Positions 1 to 13,600 of a stretch of 64,000 bases of DNA are shown here, in pieces. Position numbers and translations under genes: made by a program. Every line of letters begins with the position of its first letter. Within the stretch, counting starts at the first letter, position 1. Source of the DNA: Sipunculus nudus (lineage: Eukaryota > Annelida > Sipuncula > Golfingiida > Sipunculidae). The stretch spans positions 20,748,058 to 20,812,057 of the forward strand of contig CM049310.1 in assembly GCA_026874595.1 (NCBI GenBank), given 5' to 3'. The notes below the pieces were generated by a model. It saw only the letters and a list, made by a program, of their open reading frames with translations. It was not told where the DNA came from and did no database searches.

Positions 1-1412
1 TGGAGAGATTAAGTAAAATTATATGGCTTTTTATTTGGAATGGACAAAAAAGAGGTAAAGTACAGAGAAATTTGTTGATAAAGCCATATGAAGAAGGGGG
101 CATGAATATGCTTCACATTGAAAGTTTCATTAAAGGGCAGCAAATAATGTGGTTAAAAAGATATATAGACAGCTCAGAAAAGGACTGGAAATTTCTTTTA
201 GATAGTTTTTGAGATAGATTTGGGGGAATAGAATTATTGTTACAATGTGATTATAGTCAGGAGTATTTGAAGGATAAAATGCCAGAATTTTATGTCCAAT
301 TATTTATGAACTGGAAAGAGTTTCGTTCATTGGATTTAATGAGCCCTATTGTTTGGAATAATTTAAGAATAACTAGAAAAAACAAACCTTTTTTCTCAAA
401 AAGCTTATACAAGTCTGGACTTATTTTAGTTAATGACATTTATCAAGAGAATGGCAAAAATATAAATTTTAAGTACTGGTTAAATCGAGGTGCTAAACAG
501 TTAGATTATATGATTTATAGAGCCATAGCAAGTCAGTGTAAAAGGACGTTTTGTCATATTGAATACCATACTGAAGACCTGTAAAATATGTTAGATATTA
601 CCTCAGTTAAATGTAAAATAAAAAATGGTACTAGAGAGGTTAAAAATATTATATCAAAACAGGCATATGAATATCATGTTGGAAGAGTAAAATTAAATAG
701 TGTTATATCTAAGGATAAATATGGATACCTGTATAATGTAAAAGAAGAAGAATGGAGCGTCCTTTATACAAATGGAAATTAGAGAATTTCAGTATAAAAT
801 ATTACATAGATACCTTTGCCTTAAAGGAAAACTTTATAAATATGGTGTATCAGATGATCCTTATTGTAGATATTGTAATAATGAGGTTGAAGATATTTCA
901 CATTTATTTTTTAATTGTGATTTTGTCCAGAGATTTTGGAATGAAATAAGAATTTATTATAATATTGCTGCAGAGATAATTACTGAAAAAAATGTAGTCT
1001 TAGGTATACCACATAAGGAAAGTAAGAAAGAAAACAAAATCCTTTTACATGGAAAATATAACATTTACAAGACAGAAAAAGCAAATAAGTTAAATATTGA
1101 TCAATTTAAAAATCATATGAATTATCAGCAAAAGATAGAATGTCCTCTGACCACTGAAAGAAACAATAAATTGCGTTTGATTTGGGATTTAATAGAAAAT
1201 AATGAAAGGGAAGTAGAGAAAGATGTTATCAATCCACATGGATATCTGTCATAAGATTATTACAATATTATTGTTTGTGTATGTATAATCAATGTATTAT
1301 AATATATGTGATGTCTGAGTTTTTTTTGTTTTTTTTTATGTGAACTGCACACTTTGGTGCTAGTTTTGTTTGTATGTTTTTGTTTTGTCAATAAAAAAAA
1401 AAAAAAAAAAAT
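1..1412 (+). mobile_element. 3' remnant of a non-LTR (LINE) retrotransposon
   Basis: The downstream half of a LINE reverse-transcriptase ORF can be read through most of this stretch. Frame 3 is open from the left edge to about 780, broken by in-frame stops near 210 and 582. A frameshift near 770 leads to the frame that ends at 1254. Residues read at about 850-960 show a Cys/His cluster of the zinc-binding domain found at the C-terminal end of LINE reverse transcriptases (YCRYC then HLFFNC, followed by FW). The upstream part (IWLFIWNG, then GGMNMLHIESF) resembles the segment just after the polymerase core in L1-like elements. An A-rich 3' UTR and a poly(A) run at 1393-1412 mark the 3' end. It is antisense to EVI5 and ends about 170 bp from its exon 9. 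Stops and a frameshift make it inactive; its 5' part is outside the window. Confidence 0.85.
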
Positions 1413-1581
1413 AGGTATTGTCCTGTTTTCTCACCTATATTTTAGCTCAAAAAACATATGGAAGACATTAATATATATTTGAGTTATTTCTCCAGCAAAT
1501 ATTTTGAGCAGGCAGCACGACACTATTGCATCCCTGACCTTCTGTTTGGGGATAAAACAGATAAAAACACTGATCACTCAC

Positions 1582-1671
1582 CCTTAGCATCCCCTCCAGG
1601 TCTGTCTGTAGCAGATCTATTTGGCACATCTGTAGTATTGCAAAGCCCACTCGGAAAATTGTCTCAAGACC
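1582..1671 (-). CDS. EVI5: EVI5 exon 9: end of the TBC core, residues 322-351
   Basis: The exon is 90 bp and phase 0/0. The acceptor is TTTTACAG above 1671 and the donor is AGG/GTGAGT below 1582. It encodes GLETIFRVGFAILQMCQIDL followed by LQTDLEGMLR, matching the EVI5 GLE-FRVG-ALLQM segment. It is the last EVI5 exon visible: 1-1581 holds the donor side of the next intron and a LINE, with no further EVI5 coding sequence seen. Confidence 0.96.
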
Positions 1672-4600
1672 CTGTAAAATACCAATAATGTAATTAAAAT
1701 TAACTAAGGACCCATGGGTCTCAACGCTCAGCTGCATTTGTCTATAAGGATATAAGTTTATGAGGTTTTCCAAAATATTGGTCCTGTGATCAGTTTGAAG
1801 CCAACCTGTCTACCCAAACTGGAGTTATCATCCATAAACTAATTTGAATTGATGGGCCCTGTGACCTTAACCTGTGACCTTGTGACCCCAAAATCTTCCC
1901 CTATTGGCAGGTGCACCACATGTTGATGATAGAAGGATTGACATAAAAAGTTTTGCTTAAAATGCATCTACAATCTTTCTAAAGTAGTGGGTCCTGTGAC
2001 CTTGACCTTTGATCACATGACCCCAGAATCAACAGTTCTTACTTTAGTGGTGGACCATATATAAGTCAAGTTTGAAACCAATATTTCAAACCAAACTGGT
2101 GTTATCATCTGGAAATTAATATGTGGATTGATGGCCCCCATGACCTTGACCTTTGACCTTGTGACCCAATAATCCATAAGTTACTCCCACTATTGGCAGG
2201 TGAGCAACATCTGGAAGACAGAAGGTTTGTGACAGAAAGTTTGGCTGAAAACACATCAACAATCTTTTTAAAGAAGTTGGTCCTGTGACCTTGACCTTTG
2301 GCCTTATGACCCCAAAATCAAAAGGGTTCTTACATTACTGGGTCATATATAAGTCAAAACTGAAACCAATATGTCAATCCAAACTGGAGTTATCATCCAG
2401 AAACAAATAGGTGGACAGATGGGCCCCTGTGACCATGAACACTGACCTTGTGACCCCCAAATCAATCAGGTTCTTTCCCTATTGGCAGCTCAGCTAAAAG
2501 TGCAAGATGGAAGGTTTGGGATGAAAAGTTTGGCTTAAAATGCATCCACAATCTTTCTAAATAAGTGGGTACTGTGACCTTGACCTCTGGCCTCATGACC
2601 CCAAAATTGAACAGAATCTTCCCCTATTGGCAGGTTAGCAATATCTTGAAGATGGAAGGTTTGAGATGAAAAGTTTGGCTTCAAATGCATATGCATTCTT
2701 TTGAAAGAAATGAGTCCTGTGACCTTGACCTTTGACTGTTGGACTGCAAAATCGACACAGTTCTTACTTTAGTGGTGAGTCATATATAAGTTAAGTTTGA
2801 AACCAATATTTCAAAGCAAACTGGAGTTTTCATCTGGAAACTAATTTGTGAACAGATGGTCCCTGTGACCTTGACCTTTAACCATGTGACCCCGAATTCA
2901 TTTATGCTCTCCCCATACTGGCAAGTCAGCTAAATGTGCAAAATGGAAGGTTTGGGATGAAAAGTTTTGCTTAAAATGCATCTGCAATCTTTCTAAATAA
3001 GTGGGTACTGTGACTTTGACCTTTGACCTCATGACCCCAAAATTGAACAGAATCTACCCCTATTGGCAGGTTAGCAATATCTTGAAGATGGAAGGTTTGG
3101 GATGAAAAGTTTGGCTTCAAATGCATATGCATTCTTTTGAAAGAAATGAGTCCTGTGACCATGACCTTTGACCGTTGGACCCAAAAATCATATAGGTTGT
3201 TGCTTTAGTGGTGGACCACATGTAAGTCAAGTTTGAAATCCATGTGTCAATACAACCTGGAGTTAACATCTGGAAACAAATTTGTGTGAATGGACATATG
3301 GACAGACAGACAGACAAACTGACAGACAGACAGGGTGATAACTATATGGCATCCACTTGTGATCAATAAACACAACAGGGACACTAGATGTAATTACAGC
3401 TGAGAAACTGACATGATTGTTGTCATTTTATAGTAAAAAAAATAGAAAAATATTTGTAAAAATAACAAAAAATACAGGTGGTGCCACACACTTTTCTAGA
3501 ACTGACAAAACTAGTCATGGTCAATATTCAAGGCAAGATTTATGACAATCCATGCATTAATTATCAAGATATTGGAGGTTTTGTATTATATTTTTGATTA
3601 TTCTGGGGTGTACTTTCAAGCCCCATAGCTCGGAGGATATAGGTCACAGTGACCTACTTTCAGGTTTCCAAGGAGATTTTTTATTGACCTCCTTGGATGT
3701 TCACTGAGACATTTCTAAGACCAGCAGTTACGATTTGTGCCCTGTTAACAGATGGCCGGATGATTGGATGGCGGGACAGATGACAGACAAAGCACCATTC
3801 CTATACCTCAGTTGACTAACAGTCAGCTGAGCTAAAAAATCAGAATGTTTACAAATATTTTATGATTCAGTCACATACATTTAACTTCTGCCATCATAAA
3901 TACTTTTACATATTCATGGGAGATGTATAAGAAACCCATCACAGCATCAGTATAAAGAAGAGGGGATCTGTTGATCTCATTTATGTCACTCTTTGGTGAA
4001 ATTTTCACAACAATCACTTGAATGGTTCTTGAGATGATATAAAAGAAATTATAATTTCGCTGCTTGGGGCCATATTGTATTTTTCAATGGGTCTGAAATT
4101 TCATGGCACATATCATCTCATGGGTGTCCATCTTTGGTAAAGTATTCACAGCAGTTGATATACAATATTATGCCTTGCAAATGTTTCAGATCAGCAAATG
4201 ATCAGGTCAAATACAGCAGGATGTAAGCAAAACCAGATATGCAATGTTAAGTTGCCAGATCACTTTAATTTTAAACCAAATATCTACTAAGTACACATGG
4301 CCATTCATATATTAAATGTAATGATCTTTTCAGGATTTCTGGTCTTTTCCACACCAGTCTATAAACCTGCTAATTGGCATATGGTATAAAATAATAATTA
4401 AGTAAAAGCAAAAGCATGTGTATTCTTACCTCAAGCAAGAAAATATCAAATATTCTGCAGGCTACATTAAGAGTGAGGGCTGATGTGAACAGTGTCAGGA
4501 ACCATGACGACGCGAACATGGACGGGCAAAAGCCATGTGACTGGAAATGGTTGTGTAGAGGCAGCAGCTGCTCCTAGTGACAAATACAAATATAATTTGT

Positions 4601-7600
4601 GGTAATATCATTAAGATGATTATATTTAAATCAAATTATGCTTGCCTCATTTGATTACAGTGTAACTAAGATAATGTTTGAGTTCACCCTGCTGAGACAA
4701 CATTTTGTTTCTCATAAACTTGAAAAGATCCTACCAAATTTATTTCCACCTCCTATTAAATGCTACAAAAATACTACTCCAAAGAGACATAGTTTGTTTG
4801 AGATGTAAATATAAGGAAATATTACCATTCATCTATAAATTAATTTTAATTTCCTTTTAAATTACTAAGACATGAAACACATGATTTGGTTTATAATATG
4901 AAAACATAAGGAATAGCTGACATTCATCATATGATGATTAAAGTCAATACAAAGTTATAGTCAAAGAAGACCTGTTTTGTTGTCAAGAGATTAACAAATG
5001 GATAGTAAATGGTACAGAGTTCAATTTTATGTACCGTAAAAATCTTAATAGAATACACATATTATATAAGGATAATGTCATTGACAAATTGGGGAATTTT
5101 GTATGAACACTTGCGTCTTATATTTGGGGCATCACCATGAAGCTGATAGGGAGCAGCATGAAAAATGACCAAGAGTGAGCAATAATACAGTCATTTACAA
5201 GAAGTTTTTTGCACTCTGAAATTTACAGTATTTTCTTACAAATATCATTCTAATTTCTATATAAAAGGCTAAAAATTTATTTTTAAACAACATTAACAGT
5301 GTTTAACATGGATGAATTGTAAAAGGTATATTCATACATGACTATCTTATCATCACTTGCCTATCACATACAGCTTGGCCTGTATATGATTTTGGTAGGC
5401 ATATCATTGTTAGTCTTTTAACAGACACAAGGTGGCGCTACCCTAGGGGCGCCATTCACCACTTTCAGATTTATTCATTAGTATTAACTAAATACAGCAC
5501 ATTGTGAAAGAGTACCTCCAATTAAATATTCATTTGGGATCCACTGGATGTCTTCTATTTTGGGAAACACAGGCTATATGCAATAGGAGTCATGAATAGT
5601 AATACAGGTAAAATACTTTATATGGTACATGCATGTATTTTTTTCACAGCTTAAAAAATACTGCTTGGTGGGCTTTGATGCTTTCCAGTCATTTGCCAGG
5701 CGGCTGGAAATGCTGCAGGGAGCACCCATCCACCCCTGCTAGGCGTGAGCACATACATCCCTGGTTATTGTATCATTCATCAGTACGCTGAATGTTTTGA
5801 AAATGAATAAAAAAAATATGAACATTAATTGTTTGTTGTAAGTGAAAACATGGTAAGCTAAAATTTTTTTGATGAATTTCATCATATAAGGTAGGAGTTG
5901 GGGGCAAGTTTGAGCTAAATTTTGGTGTGTATTCTGCTAGGGACTTTAACGGAAGAAGAATGTGTGCATCAATGACTAAACATTCTGAGCAAACACGGGG
6001 TGCATATTCTGATGAGGCAGAGTATTCTGATGAAAATTTTACAGTACTCAGTACTACAGTTTAAATGACAAGCCCTACCTACCTGCACCATACAGTCCAG
6101 CTGGAACATGCACAGTCCAAGCTGAATCATGTTGGGTTTGAACAGCTCACGTAGCTTGTACTCCTGCATGATGGCAACAAACACAGCAAAAGCCTCCTCC
6201 TCTGGCATCTAATATAGAAGAAACAAATATATCAAAATACTAAAGAGGAGTGCAAAATCAGTAAACTTAATAAAAATCGGTGACACATGGGTCATGATGC
6301 TTTGCTGATGGGCTAACCTGTAACACTCAGAATATTATGTTAGATCTGAATAAAGCATACAAGAAGAAATATTATTAAGTGACTAATGCTGCTAAAAGGT
6401 GTCTCAAATTCTGATTATATTTAACATTATTTTAAATCTGCAATAAATTTCATATCTCCATATTATTCAGACATTACTCAACTCTGTACTTTTAAATGAC
6501 TAAACATTTAACACAGAATGACATATAAGACGATGCATGCAGGTATGAAGATTATGATAAAATACTGAACAATATTGAGCCATAATTATTTCATAGTCAC
6601 TTGTGTCCATAACATGACTGACCTGCATGAGTAACAGACCAACAATGAAACCACTTCCCTGGCAGTACCCAACCTCCTTGTCCAGGATGGAGTAAGCCTG
6701 AAAATATATCACACACAAGTCAAAACTAGAATGGTCTTGTGCTTGCAGGTGCAAAAAAAGATTTGCCTCCCCCATGGCATCTAAAAGATGGGCATATAAA
6801 AATGGGCCATGGATCTCAAAATTTATGGCATTAATAGATATCCTTGTTTGCTACAGATTTGATGTCAAGGTCACCAGTTTTAATCAATCTGAGAACCTGG
6901 CAGAAACAACCTGTGTGTCAAATCTGAGGAAAAAGTTTGCAGTACTTCAAAAGTTATGGGGTTATAATAATCCTAGATTTCCGCAAATTTGACCTTTAAG
7001 ATCAATGAAATGTTTTCTGTCGTATGTGGGCTAACCTTAGGCAAATTCTGCAGTAATACTTATCTTTTCTATAGACAAATTTGTTTTATAATATATAATA
7101 TAATGGGATTGTAATATGTCTGCTTGAAGAGCAAGGAGACGTATATGTACCACTAAGCATACATTATGTATTAACTAGTCATATGGCCTTATATTTTGGA
7201 ATTAAAACTAAATCCTACATAATTCAAAACATCACAACAGGCACACTTATAACATCTGACCTTCATGACATTGAACAGACTCTCCTGGCCCAGCCCATTC
7301 TTTTCTTTGAAAAAGTCATGTTCAGGGTAAGTGCGAGCGATATCTCGTCGAATCAGCCTCTCACAGGGGGAGCTCATCTTCAGGTACTCAGCATACTTCT
7401 CCTTGGCAGAAGAGTCTGATGCTTCACACAACAACGGCCACACAATCCCCCGGAAATGATGTGGAATGCCTTTCCTCACAAGTTCCTTTGATACAATTTA
7501 CATAACATAAGCCATATCACCTCACAGAGTAACTGTGAATCCTTTCCCTGGCAAACTGCTTGAATATATTATAAACTACATCAGCAACAATACCCCCAAG

Positions 7601-10600
7601 AAATGACATGAAATATCATCCCTCAAGAACCTTGAATTAAATATGGTACTGTAGAAACAACTTAATATCTATTTAAATAATGACTTGAAGACTGTTGTAT
7701 CAGATTATTGAAAGCCTCGCTACAAAATAACAAAAGTTTACTCAGAATCTTCAAAATATGACTAAAAACACTGATCAATCAAGAGAATCAATTAGTTATC
7801 AAATAAACAACAGAAATGCTTATAAGTAATATTATATAATATAATAGTATATAAATTAATAATAAAACAATATAATATACTGTGGTTGTCTTCTTATTTG
7901 CGGTGGTTTCAAATTCGCGATATTCACGGTCGCTCTCTGGCCGTGAAATTGAAACCACGCAGTTTTGAATGCATATATACCAGGCCATTATCGTTAATTT
8001 TAGAAGCTGCCTATAGTTGGTGACAGTTGAAATTAATCTTCAGTTACGTAGTGATGTCTATTGAGCCTGGTGCATATAAATAACGTGATTCAGGGAGAAT
8101 AACGGGGTCCACTTAAAATAGAATCGGTTGGCTTAGATGCAAAAACGGTGACCCTTTGCAAGGATGTGCTGACCGGTTGGGTGCGCCTGGTAGTTTTTTC
8201 CTGCCCCATGGCACATGACTGGAGCTTGGAAAGTGTCAATGTCCGCCGGGCAGTAATATTTAAAAATTACGTGTCTGTGTGCCAAGCCAGATGACATCCA
8301 GTTCCGCTTAAAAGAATATTGAGTAGAGGGTACTATTTCACATTGTGCCGTATTTACTTATTGTTAATGAATAAATTTGCCGATAAAGTAGTGAACGTAG
8401 TCGCTAGGGAAGTGCCACCCTGTAACTGTATAAGGACTAATTCTGTCACTGCCGAAATCATGACGCGCCAAACGATGTTTGATTGGCTAGTGATGACTTG
8501 AATTTTGAATATATTTGGAAGGTCACAGTTCATTATGGGGCCAAATTGCTGTAGAACAGTGGGAAAAGAGTTGTTTAGAATGAGCCTTGCCCCTGAACTA
8601 ATTACATCCAGCTGGGTCAATGCTCCCCGCACGTGACGGCTCAGCCGTCCGTGACTGTTCGAACGTGCGATACTAGTATCCTGAGTTCCGGACAGAGAAT
8701 TAGTAGACCTAGAAAATAGTGAAATCCGCGGTTTATGAAATAATTTGGTCATTACAGTTCATAGTTTCATATTTAAAAATTAAATTATACTACTAAACTA
8801 ATGAGAGCGCAAAAATGAAACCCCGTGAAACTTTTAAAAATACAAAAACCGCGAAAATTCAGCCCCGCCAATATAAAGGCAACCACAGTAAATGGTATAA
8901 AATTGCACATTTAGGGTATGAATGCTTAATCCATGTTATGTGACCTTTTTTCTGAACACATTTTTTAACTGATCTTCATCAAAATTGCTTTAACTTTTAT
9001 CTTTCAAGCCTAATTTAGGTCAGACAATTTTATATCTGGTGCAAAGAACAAATCTGTCTTGCCATCCTTATCATGAAGAGGTCTGACTGCAAAATCAATG
9101 CTATCTGGTTAATGCCAGTCTGGATATTTCAGTGCTGCCACGCTGGGTTAAACGAAAAAAGTATAAAAACTTACAAGAAAAAAGTATAAAAGTATGAAAA
9201 AGTACAAATCAATGCCAAATAGCACAATTTTTGTACAAATTTACAGCAAGCAATACTTTTGAACAAGCTGAAGGTATGAAAGTATATCCAGTATTTCTGT
9301 ATAACATCGGAAGGATCACAGAAAAATATTGTCGCTAATAAAATGGACACTATGATGAAATATTGACAAAGCATGTCACTGCAGTCAATTGGTTCAGGTA
9401 AATGGATTATAATTATGAACTGAAGATGAGAATTTTAGACAAAAAAAGTAAAAAAAAAAGTATTTACCCCTGAAAAAGTATGAAAAAAGTATAAAAAAGT
9501 CTTGCCTGAAAAAAAAATTATAATAATTTTGAAAAAGTATAGAGTGGCAGCACTGATCTTTATCTCACAGTTTGCTACTGGCAGTGCTGAAGGCTGCCAT
9601 CTTGTGCTCACCCTTATTAAATTTGGTCTCTTTTTGCTGATGTTCTCCCAGTCATTTACCAGGTCACCCCACATCACCCAAGCCTCTTCTGCTGTGGTCC
9701 CTGTGAAAAAAACAACAACAAATTCAGCATCCAAACTTATTTTACTTTGATGTTGATAACAATACATGGGCAGATCCAATAGTATTGTTTTGTCTTGGTG
9801 AACATTTGAGCTCCTATCAGCACCACTGTAGTGTCATTTTGAATCATCATACCATGTGTATATTATTTCACATTTAGTGACCAGCTGGAATATCACCCAT
9901 GCTATCCACATGCATGATCAGAATAAAGGAATATTTTACATGAGTTCTTGCAAAAACACAATATATTGAACATATTTTTTGTAGCCACATCAATACAAAT
10001 ACATGATATATACCAGTGGGATACCCTTCAATATAAAGTTATTGAACATTATCAGACCAGATAAGGAATAATAATGGCCCTCATGGCACCATTATTTCGC
10101 AAACAAACATCAGGTGTGAGTAAAAATTTACACAGGATAGACTTCCATAACACAGAAATTAGCTGAAATAGACCATTACCTAGTTAACAGTAGATACACA
10201 ATGGTCTAGTTAACAATGGATACACAAAGATCACACTTGGTACACAACAGTTACCACACTACTGATAAATACTTGACATTAAACAGCCAGTTATATACCT
10301 GACATGTCTTCTGGTGGCAGGTTACTAAGATTACTGGACACAGAGTTTCCAGACATCATGCTGGATATTGATCCTTGACGGGAATGTGTTTTCAGTGAAT
10401 GGCCGGAGGCTGATCCCTGTCTGGAATGACCAGACTTGCTGGAATGGGCACTCAGAGACTTGAGGGACTTCTCATCTGCTTCAAGTAGCCTTCAAATATA
10501 ATGACATTCCATGCATTAACTATCACATAATCATATGGATTCTCCACCATATATCACACATATCAATGAATAAAGTAAATCACTTAAAAGTATACTATCT

Positions 10601-13600
10601 GTCATATATCACACAGGCTAATGATCTCAGCATATTTATGTATGATGGCCCATTATCACAGTTAGTTGTGCAAATTTCTGAGCCATATAAATCATGAATA
10701 TTGACACACAATTTATGCTTATTAATGTGCAGATGCAGGAAAAGGCTATAATGATTTTGTGGCAATCTTAATAAAAACATTGTTGTCCTCTCAGAGATTA
10801 AACATTTCCTTTTCATTAAGAAGGGACCCATGGGTCACTGTGCTCAGCTGAAGTTGACCTTGAAGGTAAATATCTAAAATAATATCAAATGGAAATAAAG
10901 TCTGAGAGGATAAGGTAATATAGGCCATGGCTGGTTGACATGATTGCTTCGTATTGATGAGTAAGAAATTGTTGCAAATAATATTTTGTGACCAAACCAT
11001 GCATTTCTTAAAGTTAAAATTGAAGCATGTGAGCAGTTTGTGACAATAAGATGTATATTATTACCATGATCATTGGCTGGCTTTTTGATAAATTGTTGAC
11101 AGTTCAGTCGTTTACACATTTTTTCAATTGGACCTAAATTTTTATAATATATATATTATTAAATATATGTATTTTTAATAAAATGTATACAGTTGAAATA
11201 TAACTAATGTCCCCAGTCCACAGATGCAAGGACTTGGTGGTTGTGTTGTGTGTGTGTGGGGGGGGGGGGGGGGGGCGGTGGAATAGTGGGATTAAAGTTT
11301 AACATCTACAATATTACACAACTGAATATATAAGTTGCTTTCAAATTTCAGAATTTAATAGCTTTAATCCATATACATACAGCATATGAAAGTTATTTCA
11401 GCAGTTTTTATAGGAAAAATTTCATAATTAACATATATTTAATGATAACAGGGAGATGATGGACAGAGCGAATCACTTTATGTTCCATTCTCCTGAGGAA
11501 AGAATATGTTTCAATCAGATCTAAATTTTTTCTAATCCAATTATTTTTCAATTTTTACACATTTGCAATAAAAACTAATGTCCAAGTGCACAGGTGCAAA
11601 GGAATCAATGGCAGCAGGGGAAAGGAATGGGATGGTGGGATTAACAACACTTCTGCATATACATACAGGGCAAACAAAGCCTGATCTCTGTCTTAGATCC
11701 TTATTTTATCATCACATCATTTTTTATTTATTTTAAGTTTATATTTCTATACATTTCCAATATAATATTTGTTTATACCTGAATACAGAAGTTGATTCAT
11801 TTTTCTAAATTTCATCATCCTAAATCTCAAACAGATAACACCAAATCTTGCATACAAATGTTTATTATTTTTTACCACAAAAATATATCTCTTAAATTTG
11901 CAAAACAATAAATATCCATAAATAATACTTGATTCAGATTTCATGTTTTTAAATTGTGCCTTTATTTAACCATAATTTGCTTCATATTTTATAAATTTAT
12001 GCATACTGATGGGTTTATATATATTTTAATTTGTTAAAATTATTTAACAGAAAATTGATTTCTTTATAATTCTACATTAATACAACATTGGCATCTTCTA
12101 AATTACTCCTTGGATTACCTTTCAAGGAAAGTTTGTATATTGGAGTGGAAACAGCATTACAATTAAGGAAATACAGTGCACAGAATTACAATTACTGCAT
12201 AACACTTGGTTGGGATGGTTGGCAGGGGGGAGGGAGTGATATGAGTATAACTGTACACCTGTCACAGCAGGGGATCTACCCTAGTGACTGTAACATATCA
12301 GGGACCCTGGCATAGCTGAATTCCAGTGACCAGGAGTGATATGCCTTCATCTGGGCAAAGCAGGAAACTACAATAGAGCCTAAAGAAAAAATTCAATCAC
12401 TAGCCTAATTTTCAAGCTTTTTTTTAATTTCAGATTTTAAAAAATTAAATATTTATGTTTACATGCTGTGAAAATTAAATCCACCATACTCACAGGAAAA
12501 AAAATGTGCCATGTTCAAAGTTGGGCAAAATTTAAAGTACTGATTTTATTTTTATGCTAATAAATAAAAAATTTTACAAAATTCAGATCTAATTTTGGGT
12601 ATACAATTCAATCTTAATTAAACAAAGTTATATAACTGGAAAAAAGTCATTAGCTGTGATGAAAGCTGTGTTTCCAGGTGCACATATATGCATATGTGTA
12701 ATGCATTAAAAAAGATGTGGATTGAAGTCATTTTACCCTGAATCCCTGAGTTCATGAAGACCCTATGAATGAAAATTGCTCCTGGGGGGATTTTCTTATA
12801 TACATATATACTGACAGACACATGGAAACACCACTGTTATAACATCATATACAGCAGACATGCACACATGGAAATACAGCTTAAGTACATGCTGTGAAAG
12901 TGAACTCTTGGGGCTTTACAGCATACAAACAAGCTGAATAAGAGGAACCATGGAAATTTCACTCCGATTTTCACTTATGAGTGAATAAGTCATGAACTGA
13001 AACAAAGTCTTTCATGAATAAAGGTTCTGAAAAAAGTATGTAAAGAAGCAATTTATGTATATCTGAAATAGTAAAGACCAATATTTATTAGAACAATCCA
13101 TGAGGATAAAATCCAAGATGAATCTGAGACAGGTATACTTTTATGAACACTCTCAGTCTGAACTTGCATATTACATGAACAGTGATTTACTAAACCAAAT
13201 TTTCTGTCTGTCCACAGGGATATAAGCATTCATATCTTAATTTCAAATCAGACAACATTTAATAGAATACAGATTAGTTATGATACAAAAATATATACTA
13301 TTATTGGTAGACAGGACTAGCTTACAGTGAACCTGATAAACAAGCAAGATTTAATTTTCCATGAAACAATCGATACTCTGCCTGGTTGTATCAAGGGATA
13401 GTTGGTTATCCTGGTACTATTATAGGTGGTCCTTCTGGATTATCAGTAATTCTTGAAGCATTTTCATGACATATCAACATTCTAAGTTTACTAATGAAGG
13501 ATGGAATGCTAATACAGTATATATAAACCTTGAGCCATGGAATTGGTATGATATAACTGGTATTTGGCTTTTGATTAATAATGATATATTTTACTCTACA

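Larger units (their letters stand above)
1672..4429 (-). other. EVI5 intron 8, mostly tandem repeats
   Basis: It holds a hairpin motif near 1709, a tandem array to 3360 and one unit of a second repeat family to 3840. The remaining 3841-4429 is AT-rich sequence without a recognisable feature. Confidence 0.8.
7486..9611 (-). other. EVI5 intron 4, with two inserted DNA transposons
   Basis: This interval is largely made of a 1.0 kb TIR element (7880-8888) and a 0.43 kb TIR element (9130-9555). The remainder is AT-rich and featureless. Confidence 0.8.

Noticed and set aside
1458-1688. Plus-strand ORF of 76 codons
   Set aside because: It is antisense to EVI5 exon 9.
7183-7419. Plus-strand ORF of 78 codons
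   Set aside because: It is the antisense shadow of EVI5 exon 5.
8354-8752. 132-codon minus-strand ORF
   Set aside because: It lies inside the TIR element 7880-8888 and resembles no transposase or other known protein.
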